Shown: piece by piece, positions 22,599-29,338 of the stretch
Layout of the letters: every line of letters starts with the position of its first letter
How positions within the stretch are numbered: the stretch's first letter is position 1
NCBI GenBank assembly: GCA_019420065.1
Contig: JAHZHX010000003.1
Coordinates: 43,535-75,617 of the forward strand
Length of the DNA stretch: 32,083 bases
Reading direction: 5' to 3'
Origin: Clostridiales bacterium
GTDB lineage: Bacteria > Bacillota > Clostridia > Christensenellales > Aristaeellaceae
The notes under the pieces: generated by a model
What the model was told of the DNA's origin: nothing
Seen by the model: only the letters and a program-made list of their open reading frames with translations
Databases searched by the model: none
Translations under genes and position numbers: made by a program

Positions 22599-23306
22599 TT
22601 ATGCTCCAAAATAAAACACGTCGGGCACGCCCCCGCCAAACGTTTTCACCGCCATCCGATACATGGCCTTTGCATGGATGCGGTCGTGCCAGATAAAACG
22701 CCGCAGCAGCTTTCTCAGCGACCATTGCTCGCCATAGCTGCCGTCATAAACAGTGTTTTGCAAAAAATCAGGCCGGGCCTCCAGCGTGTTAAAACCGCGC
22801 TGCCGGCATTCGGCAATCGTCCCTTCGTTATCCGCCTCAACATCGATCTCGGCAAAATAATACGCATTCACGTTTTTAGTATGCTGGTACATTTCAAACG
22901 CCGTCCGCGGCGTCTGCCCGTAAAAAGTTTTTCTGACAGGCAAACAGCTTATATTCTTGTCCGGCATCGCCTCATACAGCGCCTGAAAATCGCGCGCCGA
23001 CTTCATGGTCAATGCTTTCAGCACCTCGTATTCGGTCAGGCTGAGCGGCATCCTTTCCGCCTCAAAAAGCACATCGGAGTCCGCGTCTGAAATGGTCAGC
23101 CCGGACGCTTTCTCCTGTACGATCACCGGTTCAATCGTATCGGGAACGGGTTCTCCCTTCCATTTCAGGTAGCAGGCGATCTCAGCAGCCAGCTTCCCGA
23201 CAGCCGTTTCTCTGCTTTCCCCGCGGGTAAAGGCCCCCGCAAAACGCTCCGCATACACCAGGCTGTCGCTGCCGTTATGCTCCCATACGCACCGTATTTT
23301 CATCAT
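22599..23306 (-). CDS. hypothetical protein with HicB-like N terminus and DinB-like C terminus
   Basis: A protein of 234-235 residues. Residues about 1-60 (from KIRCVWEHNG through GKLAAEIACYLKWKGE) resemble the RNase-H-like fold of HicB-type proteins. The C-terminal segment SLRKLLRRFIWHDRIHAKAM has the histidine pattern of DinB/YfiT-like four-helix bundles, which bind a metal. The middle, with MTLKS-type helices (LTEYEVLKALTMKSARDF), would form the rest of the bundle. Both assignments are by pattern only. Two adjacent ATGs compete: GGAGGG lies 2 nt before the first (23306) and 5 nt before the second (23303), so 23303 may be the true start. No HicA toxin is beside it, so a toxin-antitoxin role is not indicated. 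Confidence 0.7.
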   Translation of the reverse strand: MMKIRCVWEHNGSDSLVYAERFAGAFTRGESRETAVGKLAAEIACYLKWKGEPVPDTIEPVIVQEKASGLTISDADSDVLFEAERMPLSLTEYEVLKALTMKSARDFQALYEAMPDKNISCLPVRKTFYGQTPRTAFEMYQHTKNVNAYYFAEIDVEADNEGTIAECRQRGFNTLEARPDFLQNTVYDGSYGEQWSLRKLLRRFIWHDRIHAKAMYRMAVKTFGGGVPDVFYFGA

Positions 23307-23329
23307 ATCCCTCCAGCTTTTCCTTATTC

Positions 23330-23358
23330 AGAATAGCATAATCCCCGCCGGAAAGCAA
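23330..23358 (-). promoter_or_regulatory. possible promoter of the HicB/DinB-like gene
   Basis: On the minus strand TTGCTT (23358-23353) and TATTCT (23335-23330) are 17 bp apart, about 25 nt before the start. The match is moderate. The -35 lies within a hairpin formed by CCCCGC (23343-23348) and GCGGGG (23368-23373), which may also end the upstream DUF2461 transcript. Confidence 0.4.
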
Positions 23359-23379
23359 TGCTTGCCTGCGGGGAAAACG

Positions 23380-24060
23380 CTATCTTTGCGGCATCTGAAA
23401 ATCCTTCAGCGCACCATTCAAATAATCATTGAACGGCTTCATGGCAGCAAAGATTTCTGCCGCCCGTTCAATAAAGACGTTCGCGTCCCGCAGCATTTCA
23501 TCCGCCACAGGGTATTCCAGATACCAGCTTTTATACTTCAGATATTCCGCCTGAGGATGCTCCTTTGGATACCCGGCAGGAACGCTTTTCAGCCGTTCTC
23601 CCTGCACGGTAACCAACTGGCGGAGTGCCGGCGCACTCACCACCTCCGCCCAGGCCTCGGGAGCGGCGCAAATCCGGTCGCGCACCATGCGCGTAGCCTC
23701 CTTGAACATACCGGCAAACAACCCGCCGCCCAGAAACGACCCGCCCGGCTGAAGCATGATATAATACCCAACCGGTACCGGCAGCTTTCCCGCCGGACCT
23801 ATATGCGCGCGAAACGCGGGCATATAGGGCGACTTATCGTGGCTGAAACGCGTGTCGCGCGCCAGCTTGAACGTCAGCTCCCGCGGCTCAAGCGCCAGCG
23901 CCCAGCTATCAAACGTCCCGATTTTCAAAATCAATTCCTGCAAAAGCGCCTCAAACTGCGCGCTAGCTTGCCGGTATTGCGTTTTATGCTCATGATACCA
24001 TTCCCGCCGGTTGTTATCCCGCAGTGCGGCAAGGTAATCAAGCATTTCCATCCCGTCCAT
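23380..24060 (-). CDS. DUF2461 family protein (TIGR02453)
   Basis: A 226-residue protein with the family hallmarks: LDYLAALRDNNRREWYHEHK near the start (the common NN--WF/Y-H/N pattern), then TFKLARDTRFSHDKSPYMPA, and the glycine-rich LQPGGSFLGGGLFAGM. The biochemical function of the family is unknown. I place the start at ATG 24060, just after GGAGG and overlapping the sigma-factor gene by 23 nt; ATGs at 24051 and 24045 are alternatives. Overlap implies translational coupling with the sigma factor, a useful hint that the two are co-expressed. Cytoplasmic, no membrane segments. Confidence 0.8.
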   Translation of the reverse strand: MDGMEMLDYLAALRDNNRREWYHEHKTQYRQASAQFEALLQELILKIGTFDSWALALEPRELTFKLARDTRFSHDKSPYMPAFRAHIGPAGKLPVPVGYYIMLQPGGSFLGGGLFAGMFKEATRMVRDRICAAPEAWAEVVSAPALRQLVTVQGERLKSVPAGYPKEHPQAEYLKYKSWYLEYPVADEMLRDANVFIERAAEIFAAMKPFNDYLNGALKDFQMPQR

Positions 24061-24919
24061 GCGCCTCCACCCCTTTTTTGACCGCGTTGAGCTGAGCCGA
24101 GTCCAGCACCTCCGCCAGAAAATGCCGCGTACGCTCCGGCGATTCGTAGGCCTTGCAGAACGCAAAGGTCTGCGCCATATCGTCCATTTCCTCCATGGCC
24201 TGCTTGAAAGCCATCATCCCCTGCAAATCGCATGGAGCCGCAGCAGTAAAGCTGCGCTGCATGGGATCGATACGATGACTGGCAATAGCATAATTCACTC
24301 GCTCGCTACAACGGCATTTGCCGTCGCCATACGCCCCGCAATAGCGCTGCAAAAAGTCCGCCATCCTGCGCCGCGCCCGAGACAAGCGCTGGCGATAAGC
24401 CTCGGGCGTTATACTCAGCACCTCTCCCGCAATACGGCTATCCAGACGGAACATCGTCCCCAGCACAAAAATGCACCGGCTTTCCGCGTCCAGGCATTGC
24501 AGCATCACGTTGGTGCAGGACATTTTCAGCTCCTCTGCCAACAGCTCTCGCTCCATGCCCTCCGCCAGATCGGGCGCCTCCCGCATCGGAGCATGCTCGA
24601 TATCCTCCGCATAAATATCAAAGCTGAGCGGTGCATGGGCAAACATGTGCTTTTGATAACTAATCAGATAATTGACAGCCACACGGAACACCCAGGTGGA
24701 AAAAGCGCTGCGCTTTTCAAAGGACGGCAAGCCGTTCATTACCTTGAGCAGTATTTCCTGCGCTGCGTCCTCAGCGTCGGCAAAGCCGCCCAGCATCCGC
24801 AGGGAAAGATTGAATACCGGCTCGCGTACTGCCAGCAGCAGTGTCTCCAGCGCCCCAATATCCCCCGCCGCCGCCCGGTCTGCCAGTAGCTCCAGCTCTT
24901 CCTTTGTTTCAGAAAACAT
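24038..24919 (-). CDS. ECF-like sigma-70 family RNA polymerase sigma factor with C-terminal extension
   Basis: A 293-residue sigma factor. Region 2 spans about 15-85 (LSLRMLGGFADAEDAAQEIL, then FSTWVFRVAVNYLIS), and region 4 about 140-190 (DAESRCIFVLGTMFRLDSR, then SITPEAYRQRLSRARRRM). About 100 residues follow, including a CGAYGDGKCRC cluster that might bind a metal, and a helical tail. Such tails can replace an anti-sigma factor in some ECF groups; none is encoded here. The start at 24919 is set by a perfect GGAGGTGA site (24932-24925) 5 nt upstream; the frame extends far upstream without a ribosome site. It likely directs a stress or transport regulon, identity unknown. Confidence 0.82.
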   Translation of the reverse strand: MFSETKEELELLADRAAAGDIGALETLLLAVREPVFNLSLRMLGGFADAEDAAQEILLKVMNGLPSFEKRSAFSTWVFRVAVNYLISYQKHMFAHAPLSFDIYAEDIEHAPMREAPDLAEGMERELLAEELKMSCTNVMLQCLDAESRCIFVLGTMFRLDSRIAGEVLSITPEAYRQRLSRARRRMADFLQRYCGAYGDGKCRCSERVNYAIASHRIDPMQRSFTAAAPCDLQGMMAFKQAMEEMDDMAQTFAFCKAYESPERTRHFLAEVLDSAQLNAVKKGVEAHGRDGNA

Positions 24920-24977
24920 ATCATTCACCTCCATAATGATTAGACACGACCTCGCCGTCCCTGTGACAGCAAACAAC

Positions 24978-25014
24978 AAAAAATGAGGAAAACGCGTGCT
25001 TTTTCGTTCTCCCC
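24978..25014 (-). terminator. intrinsic terminator of the mgtE-HAD operon
   Basis: On the minus strand GGGGAGAACG (25014-25005) pairs with CGTTTTCCTC (24994-24985) through ten pairs, two of them G-U, and is followed by a T-tract (24983-24978). It lies 9 nt after the HAD stop and separates this operon from the sigma-factor gene. Confidence 0.75.
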
Positions 25015-25023
25015 ATTTGAAAA

Positions 25024-25776
25024 TCATACAAGCCCCAGCGCTGCCAGCGCCTGTGCCACGCCGCCCTCGCCGCAGCGTCCCGTGACCCGATCGGCCGCCG
25101 TCAGCGCCGCCGGGCTGGCATTGCCCATCGCCACGCTGATCCCCGCGTGCGCAAACATGTCCAGATCGTTCTCGCTGTCGCCAATGGCAATGCTGTTTTC
25201 CACCGGCACGCCCAGCAGCGCGCACACGCGCTCCAGCCCCTTGCCCTTGCCATTTCCGTGCAGCACGGCTTCATACCAGCGCGGCATGGGAATCAGGTCA
25301 AACCAGGGCGAAAGGAAAGCCTCTTCTTCCTTATTCAATGCGCCAAACACCGTAGCCTTGGTCACGCGCAGGTCTGCCAGCGCTGCTTCGTCCCAGATCT
25401 GCACGCATCCCGCGCGTTCATGCCCCACCGAATAGGAGCCATCCTCCGCCTCCAGCACGCAGCCGCGCTGCGGCCGCGCCAGAAAATAGCGCGTCACAGC
25501 CCGCAGGCATTCCTCCGAGATCCGGGCGCCGAACACTGTTTTTCCGCCCAGGATCAGCTGCGTGCCGCAGCCGCAGAGAAAGCCGTCCAGGTAATCCGCT
25601 TCCAGCAGCACCCGCGGCAGAAAGCCCTGCGCGCGGCCGGTATTGATAAACACATAATGCCCCTGCGCCCGCGCCTGCCGCAGCGCCGCGATATCGGCCT
25701 CGCAGGGCGGTTCTTCCCCGCTCCAAAGCAGCGTGCCGTCAATATCGAGAAAAATCGCCTTGCGTCCCGGTATCAT
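25024..25776 (-). CDS. HAD-superfamily (Cof-type, IIB) hydrolase
   Basis: A 250-residue phosphatase-like protein with all four HAD motifs: FLDIDGTL (nucleophile Asp at the first D), INTGR (motif II), GKGKGLERV (motif III lysine) and IGDSENDLDMF (motif IV), with a IIB-type cap between motifs II and III. Such enzymes dephosphorylate sugar phosphates, flavin precursors or other metabolites; the substrate is not determinable. Magnesium is the usual cofactor. The start at 25776 has AAGGAG 7 nt upstream, and the gene begins 16 nt after mgtE, so the two form one operon. Confidence 0.88.
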   Translation of the reverse strand: MIPGRKAIFLDIDGTLLWSGEEPPCEADIAALRQARAQGHYVFINTGRAQGFLPRVLLEADYLDGFLCGCGTQLILGGKTVFGARISEECLRAVTRYFLARPQRGCVLEAEDGSYSVGHERAGCVQIWDEAALADLRVTKATVFGALNKEEEAFLSPWFDLIPMPRWYEAVLHGNGKGKGLERVCALLGVPVENSIAIGDSENDLDMFAHAGISVAMGNASPAALTAADRVTGRCGEGGVAQALAALGLV

Positions 25777-25792
25777 CCGTATGCTCCTTCAA

Positions 25793-27151
25793 TCACGCCA
25801 CGCCCAGCAGCATCCCGGCAAAGCCGCAGAAGATCAGCAGCGACAGCGCATCCACAATGGTCGTGATAAACGGGCTGGCCATCACCGCCGGGTCAAAGCC
25901 CAGCTTATCCGCCAGAATGGGCAGCGAGCAGCCTACGAACTTGGCAATCAGCACGGCGGAGAGCAGCGTCAGACAGATCGTCAGGGCGATGAGCGGCGAT
26001 ACGCGCTCCACCAGCAGAAGCTTGACAAAATTGGCCGCCGCCAGCGTCACGCCGCACAAAAGCGCCACCCGGATCTCCTTCCACCATACCTTGAGCAGAT
26101 CGGAAAAGTGCAGTTCGCCCAAGGACAGCGCGCGGATCACCGTCACCGAGCTTTGACTGCCGCAGTTGCCGCCGGTGTCCATCAGCATGGGGATCGCCGC
26201 CGTCAGGGCAATGGACGCGCCCAGCACCCCTTCAAAATGCGTGATAATCAGCCCCGTGAAGGTGGCGGACAGCATCAGCAGCAGCAGCCAGGGGATGCGG
26301 CTTTTCCACAATTCCAGCACCGAGGTTTTCAGATACGGCTTGTCACTTGGCGTAATGGCCGCCATCTTGCTGATGTCCTCGGTCGTTTCCTCCTCCATAA
26401 CGTCGATCGCGTCGTCAACGGTCACGATGCCTACCATGCGGTTTTCCTTATCAACCACGGGCAGCACGTTCAGGTCGTATACGCTGAACAGGTGCGCCAC
26501 CGCTTCCTGATCCTCCAGGGTGGTAACGGAGATCACGTTGGTCTCCATCAGCTTTTCCATGGTCTGCGCTTCATCCGCCATCACGATCGCCCGCAGCGAA
26601 ACCACGCCCATCAGCCGGCGCGCCGCGTCAATCACATAGCAGATATTGACCGTTTCCTTATCCATGCCCGTGCGCCGAATGGAGCGGATGGCGTCATTCG
26701 CCGTCATATCGGGCCGCAGCGCCACAAACTCCGTGGTCATGATGGAGCCGGCGCTGTCCTCCGGATACTGCAAAAGCTCGTTGATGCTCTTGCGCATCTC
26801 CGGATCGGCCTGGGCCAGGATGCGCTTGACGACATTGGCCGGCATCTCCTCGACCAGATCCACCGCGTCGTCCAGATACAATTCGCTCAGCACGCCCTTC
26901 AGCTCGGTATCGGAAAAGCTGCGGATCAGCTTTTCCTGCATGTCGGCGTCCATTTCCACAAACGTTTCCGCCGCCAGCTCCTTGGGCATCAGGCGGAAAA
27001 GCATGGCGGGCGCGTTTTCCGGCAGCAGCGCCAGCAGCGTCGCCGCCTGCGCGGGCTGCATGGTGCTCAGCACGTCGCGCAGCGTGTTGTATTTTTTCCC
27101 TTCCCAAAGCTTTTCAATCGTTAATTCAAATGCGCTGTCAATTTCAGACAT
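25793..27151 (-). CDS. mgtE: magnesium transporter MgtE
   Basis: A 452-residue magnesium channel. The N-terminal helical superhelix domain (about 1-130, repeats such as LLALLPENAPAMLFRLMPKE), a CBS pair (about 135-255, SIMTTEFVALRPDMT and NVISVTTLEDQEA), and a C-terminal membrane domain with about five helices follow in the family order. The pore motif is visible as PMLMDTGGNCGSQ; the usual alanine of GGNAGSQ is cysteine here. The start at 27151 follows GGAGGG by 7 nt, on the minus strand; an ATG 24 nt upstream has no ribosome site. A consensus promoter lies at 27384-27412, giving a leader of about 226 nt without a recognisable M-box. Co-transcribed with the HAD hydrolase. Confidence 0.95.
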   Translation of the reverse strand: MSEIDSAFELTIEKLWEGKKYNTLRDVLSTMQPAQAATLLALLPENAPAMLFRLMPKELAAETFVEMDADMQEKLIRSFSDTELKGVLSELYLDDAVDLVEEMPANVVKRILAQADPEMRKSINELLQYPEDSAGSIMTTEFVALRPDMTANDAIRSIRRTGMDKETVNICYVIDAARRLMGVVSLRAIVMADEAQTMEKLMETNVISVTTLEDQEAVAHLFSVYDLNVLPVVDKENRMVGIVTVDDAIDVMEEETTEDISKMAAITPSDKPYLKTSVLELWKSRIPWLLLLMLSATFTGLIITHFEGVLGASIALTAAIPMLMDTGGNCGSQSSVTVIRALSLGELHFSDLLKVWWKEIRVALLCGVTLAAANFVKLLLVERVSPLIALTICLTLLSAVLIAKFVGCSLPILADKLGFDPAVMASPFITTIVDALSLLIFCGFAGMLLGVA

Positions 27152-27209
27152 TTTTCTTCCCTCCGTTTTTATCAAAAGTTACGGCCGGGGAAGACACGGA
27201 TGCAGCGCG

Positions 27210-27290
27210 TCAGGCAGCGAGCCGCCATAGCGCCCGCACGCGTCGTATTCGACCGGGATCCGCGCCTTTTCCGGTAGTGCCACTGTCCAT
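27210..27290 (-). CDS. possible 26-codon leader peptide upstream of mgtE
   Basis: In the mgtE leader, AAGGAGGG lies 5 nt before an ATG at 27290-27288 on the minus strand; the frame ends with TGA at 27212-27210. The peptide is Gly- and Arg-rich (MDSGTTGKG at the start) and 26 residues long. A longer overlapping frame ends at 27179 with the Pro-rich SLPDALHPCLPRP and has a GTG codon 12 nt from the same ribosome site. Either could be a regulatory leader peptide; ribosome-based sensing of magnesium by leader peptides is known for some Mg transporters. No homologue is recognised. Confidence 0.3.
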   Translation of the reverse strand: MDSGTTGKGADPGRIRRVRALWRLAA

Positions 27291-27324
27291 GACGGCCCTC
27301 CTTTTTCATGATATTCATCACGGC

Positions 27325-27350
27325 GGCGCCGCAGAGCGCGGCGCCTTTTT
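27325..27350. terminator. GC-rich hairpin in the mgtE leader, terminator-like on the plus strand
   Basis: GGCGCCGC (27325-27332) pairs perfectly with GCGGCGCC (27338-27345), with a 5-nt loop, and is followed by TTTTT on the plus strand. No plus-strand gene precedes it, so on that strand it may insulate the divergent HTH gene from antisense transcripts. On the minus strand it forms a stable stem near the 5' end of the mgtE leader. Confidence 0.55.
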
Positions 27351-27383
27351 CCCGTCCTGCTTTGAACAGGCCGCAATGGTAAT

Positions 27384-27412
27384 ATTATACGATTTCATTT
27401 TCCCGGTGTCAA
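27384..27412 (-). promoter_or_regulatory. consensus sigma-A promoter of mgtE
   Basis: On the minus strand TTGACA (27412-27407) and TATAAT (27389-27384) are both perfect and 17 bp apart. Transcription would start near 27377, leaving about 226 nt before the mgtE start codon. With the HTH promoter it shares the 457-nt divergent region 27152-27608; the part between the two promoters is AT-rich and holds no gene. Confidence 0.9.
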
Positions 27413-27531
27413 TTCGCATTTTTCCGCGCGACGGCTGCAAATAGAAATACCTTAACATATATAAATAGCATATCTCAATGATTTATTTTGTGTATTTACT
27501 GGTATATATTTCACAAAAAATAAAACATGTG

Positions 27532-27560
27532 TTGACATTATTTTTAAATATATATATAAT
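27532..27560 (+). promoter_or_regulatory. consensus sigma-A promoter of the XRE regulator gene
   Basis: TTGACA (27532-27537) and TATAAT (27555-27560) are perfect and 17 bp apart, in a very AT-rich stretch. A GTGTT (27566-27570) and AACAC (27581-27585) inverted repeat overlaps the predicted start of transcription and could be an autoregulatory operator, but it is short. Confidence 0.88.
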
Positions 27561-27608
27561 ATATCGTGTTAATCACTCGCAACACCAAAGTAGACGGAGG
27601 CCTTACTA

Positions 27609-27953
27609 ATGGGACTTGAGGTAATTCGCAACGTTATGCAGCGCCAAGGGATCACCAGCGACATGCTTTCTACCATGAGCGGCGTTCCCAAGAGCACAAT
27701 CGACAAAATCGCTTCCGGCGCCACGGATAATCCGCGTTATAAATCCTTGCAAAAACTGACTGACGCACTGGGCATGGGGCTGGATGATTTTATCCGCCTG
27801 GTGGAAAACCGTGAGAACGCCAACGATGAAGACACGCTGCTGGCCCTTTTCCACGGTTTGAATGAAGACGGCCGCGCCCTGGCCGTCGAGATGCTTTCCG
27901 CGTTAAGCGAAAGCGGTCGATATCCGATCGCTTTGAACAAACCCGAAAGGTAA
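27609..27953 (+). CDS. small XRE-type helix-turn-helix regulator
   Basis: A 114-residue DNA-binding protein. The helix-turn-helix lies at about residues 14-55 (ITSDMLSTMSGVPKSTIDKI, then YKSLQKLTDALGMGLDDF), typical of the Cro/CI (XRE) family. The remaining 50 residues are acidic then helical (ENRENANDEDTLLALFHGLN) and may form a dimerisation segment. GGAGG at 27596-27600 lies 8 nt before the start. It has its own strong promoter and a terminator, so it is monocistronic. It is not beside a toxin, phage or transposon gene. Target genes are unknown; divergent mgtE is a candidate. Confidence 0.88.
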   Translation: MGLEVIRNVMQRQGITSDMLSTMSGVPKSTIDKIASGATDNPRYKSLQKLTDALGMGLDDFIRLVENRENANDEDTLLALFHGLNEDGRALAVEMLSALSESGRYPIALNKPER

Positions 27954-27972
27954 ATGTCGGGCATTTTTTGAG

Positions 27973-27996
27973 CGGCACCATATGGTGCCGTTTTTT
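27973..27996 (+). terminator. intrinsic terminator of the XRE regulator gene
   Basis: The perfect palindrome CGGCACCATATGGTGCCG (27973-27990) folds into a 7-bp stem with an ATAT loop, followed by six T. Confidence 0.9.
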
Positions 27997-28006
27997 GTAG
28001 TACCGG

Positions 28007-28035
28007 TTGCATTTTCTGCCATGATTTGCTATAAT
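28007..28035 (+). promoter_or_regulatory. extended -10 promoter of the AI-2E family gene
   Basis: TATAAT (28030-28035) is preceded by TG at 28027-28028, forming an extended -10. A weak -35, TTGCAT (28007-28012), lies 17 bp upstream. The transcript would begin about 36 nt before the ATG. The leader contains CCGGTTTTCCGG, a small hairpin. Confidence 0.7.
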
Positions 28036-28078
28036 ATCAAGCAGGCCGGTTTTCCGGTCTGATTGCAGGAGGTTCAAG

Positions 28079-29287
28079 ATGAACACTTTTTCCGAGCGCC
28101 TGTCCGCCTGGAACCGCAGCATGAACGACATACCGCGCCGGCTCATGATTATTGTGCTGGTCGTCCTTTGCTGCTATGCTGCCGTGCAGCTTTTCCCTTA
28201 CTGCTGGCCCTTTGTCATCGCCCTGCTGTTCGCCTCCATTCTGGAACCCGTCGCCCGTCTGCTGCGCAAGGCGCTGAAAAAGCTGCGCGCGGCGCGCATT
28301 ATCGCAACGCTGTTGTGCATGGCGCTCTTGTTCGGCTTGCTCACATTTGCCTTTTTCGGTATTACCGGCCGTGTTTTCCGCGAAGCGATCAACCTTATCA
28401 ATGCCGTTCCCGGCTTCGCCCGCAACGTCTACAATGCCATCATCAACTGGCTGGGCGAATTGTATGCCGAGTACGGCTATCTGCTGCCAGAGGACTTTCA
28501 GCTTACCAACATCTCCGACTACCTGAGCACGGTGCTGGACTCCATCGTCTCCAAGGCCACAAGCCTTGCCGGCACGGCCGCCTCCTTCACGCTTTCCACC
28601 GTGACCTCGACCGTCACGTCGCTTCCCATGATCCTTTTGTCCATCGTGTTCATCATCATGGGCACCTTCTACTTCAGCTATGACCGGGAGCGCATTTCGG
28701 GCTACTTCCGCAACGCTTTTCCCTCGCCCGTGGTCAAAAATTTCCGGCTGATTAAAAACGGCGTGTTCAGCGCCATGTTCGGCCAGATCCGCGCGCAGAT
28801 GTTCATCTCCTTCGTGCTGACGCTGATTATCATCTTTGGCCTGATTCTCCTCAAGCAGCCTTATGCGCTGCTGCTGGGCATCATCATCGGCATTGGCGAC
28901 GTGCTTCCGGTCATCGGCGCGGGCCTGTTTTTAAACACCTGGGCCGTTGTCGAGCTGCTGATTGGCAGCTATTCCACGACGCTGGGCCTGTTCATCATCT
29001 ACCTTTGCACCGTAACCGTGCGCCAGATCATCGAGCCGCGCATCGTCGGCAAGCAGCTGGGGCTGTACCCGCTGGTCACCATGGCCTCGATGTTCGCCGG
29101 CTTCCAGATGATCGGCACGCTGGGGCTGATTGCCGGTCCGCTGGTGGCCAACATCTGCCGCGTCGCCCTGGATGCGGACGCGGGACGGCTTGGCGGTCCC
29201 AAGCAGCCCACCGCCTTCGCGCTTTACCTGGAAAAAATCAAAGCGCGCATTTTCAAAAAGAAAACTGCCGCAAAACCCAAAAAATAA
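28079..29287 (+). CDS. AI-2E family transporter (YtvI/UPF0118-like membrane protein)
   Basis: A 402-residue membrane protein with about seven or eight hydrophobic segments. The late motifs IGIGDVLPVIGAGLFLNTWA and RQIIEPRIVGKQLGLYPLVT, then GTLGLIAGPLVA, are hallmarks of the AI-2E exporter family. YtvI, a sporulation-associated member in Bacillus, is a likely close relative by pattern, but sporulation relevance here is not shown. The long loop after the second helix pair (residues about 110-165) is usual for the family. The C terminus is strongly basic (KIKARIFKKKTAAKPKK). AGGAGG lies 7 nt before the ATG. glmS follows after 51 nt with no terminator, so they may be co-transcribed. Confidence 0.88.
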   Translation: MNTFSERLSAWNRSMNDIPRRLMIIVLVVLCCYAAVQLFPYCWPFVIALLFASILEPVARLLRKALKKLRAARIIATLLCMALLFGLLTFAFFGITGRVFREAINLINAVPGFARNVYNAIINWLGELYAEYGYLLPEDFQLTNISDYLSTVLDSIVSKATSLAGTAASFTLSTVTSTVTSLPMILLSIVFIIMGTFYFSYDRERISGYFRNAFPSPVVKNFRLIKNGVFSAMFGQIRAQMFISFVLTLIIIFGLILLKQPYALLLGIIIGIGDVLPVIGAGLFLNTWAVVELLIGSYSTTLGLFIIYLCTVTVRQIIEPRIVGKQLGLYPLVTMASMFAGFQMIGTLGLIAGPLVANICRVALDADAGRLGGPKQPTAFALYLEKIKARIFKKKTAAKPKK

Positions 29288-29338
29288 CGCATTATCTCCG
29301 CCGCAAATCATCAAAATATCTTTGGGAGGTACATTTAT

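Noticed and set aside
22421..22696. A 91-codon plus-strand frame over the hairpin terminator
   Set aside because: No ribosome site, runs through the 15-bp terminator stem and into the antisense of a supported minus-strand gene.
27152..27377. M-box magnesium riboswitch in the mgtE leader
   Set aside because: The conserved M-box core segments could not be recognised on the minus strand.
29288..29338. glmS ribozyme before glmS
   Set aside because: Only 51 nt separate glmS from the upstream gene and none of the ribozyme core is visible.
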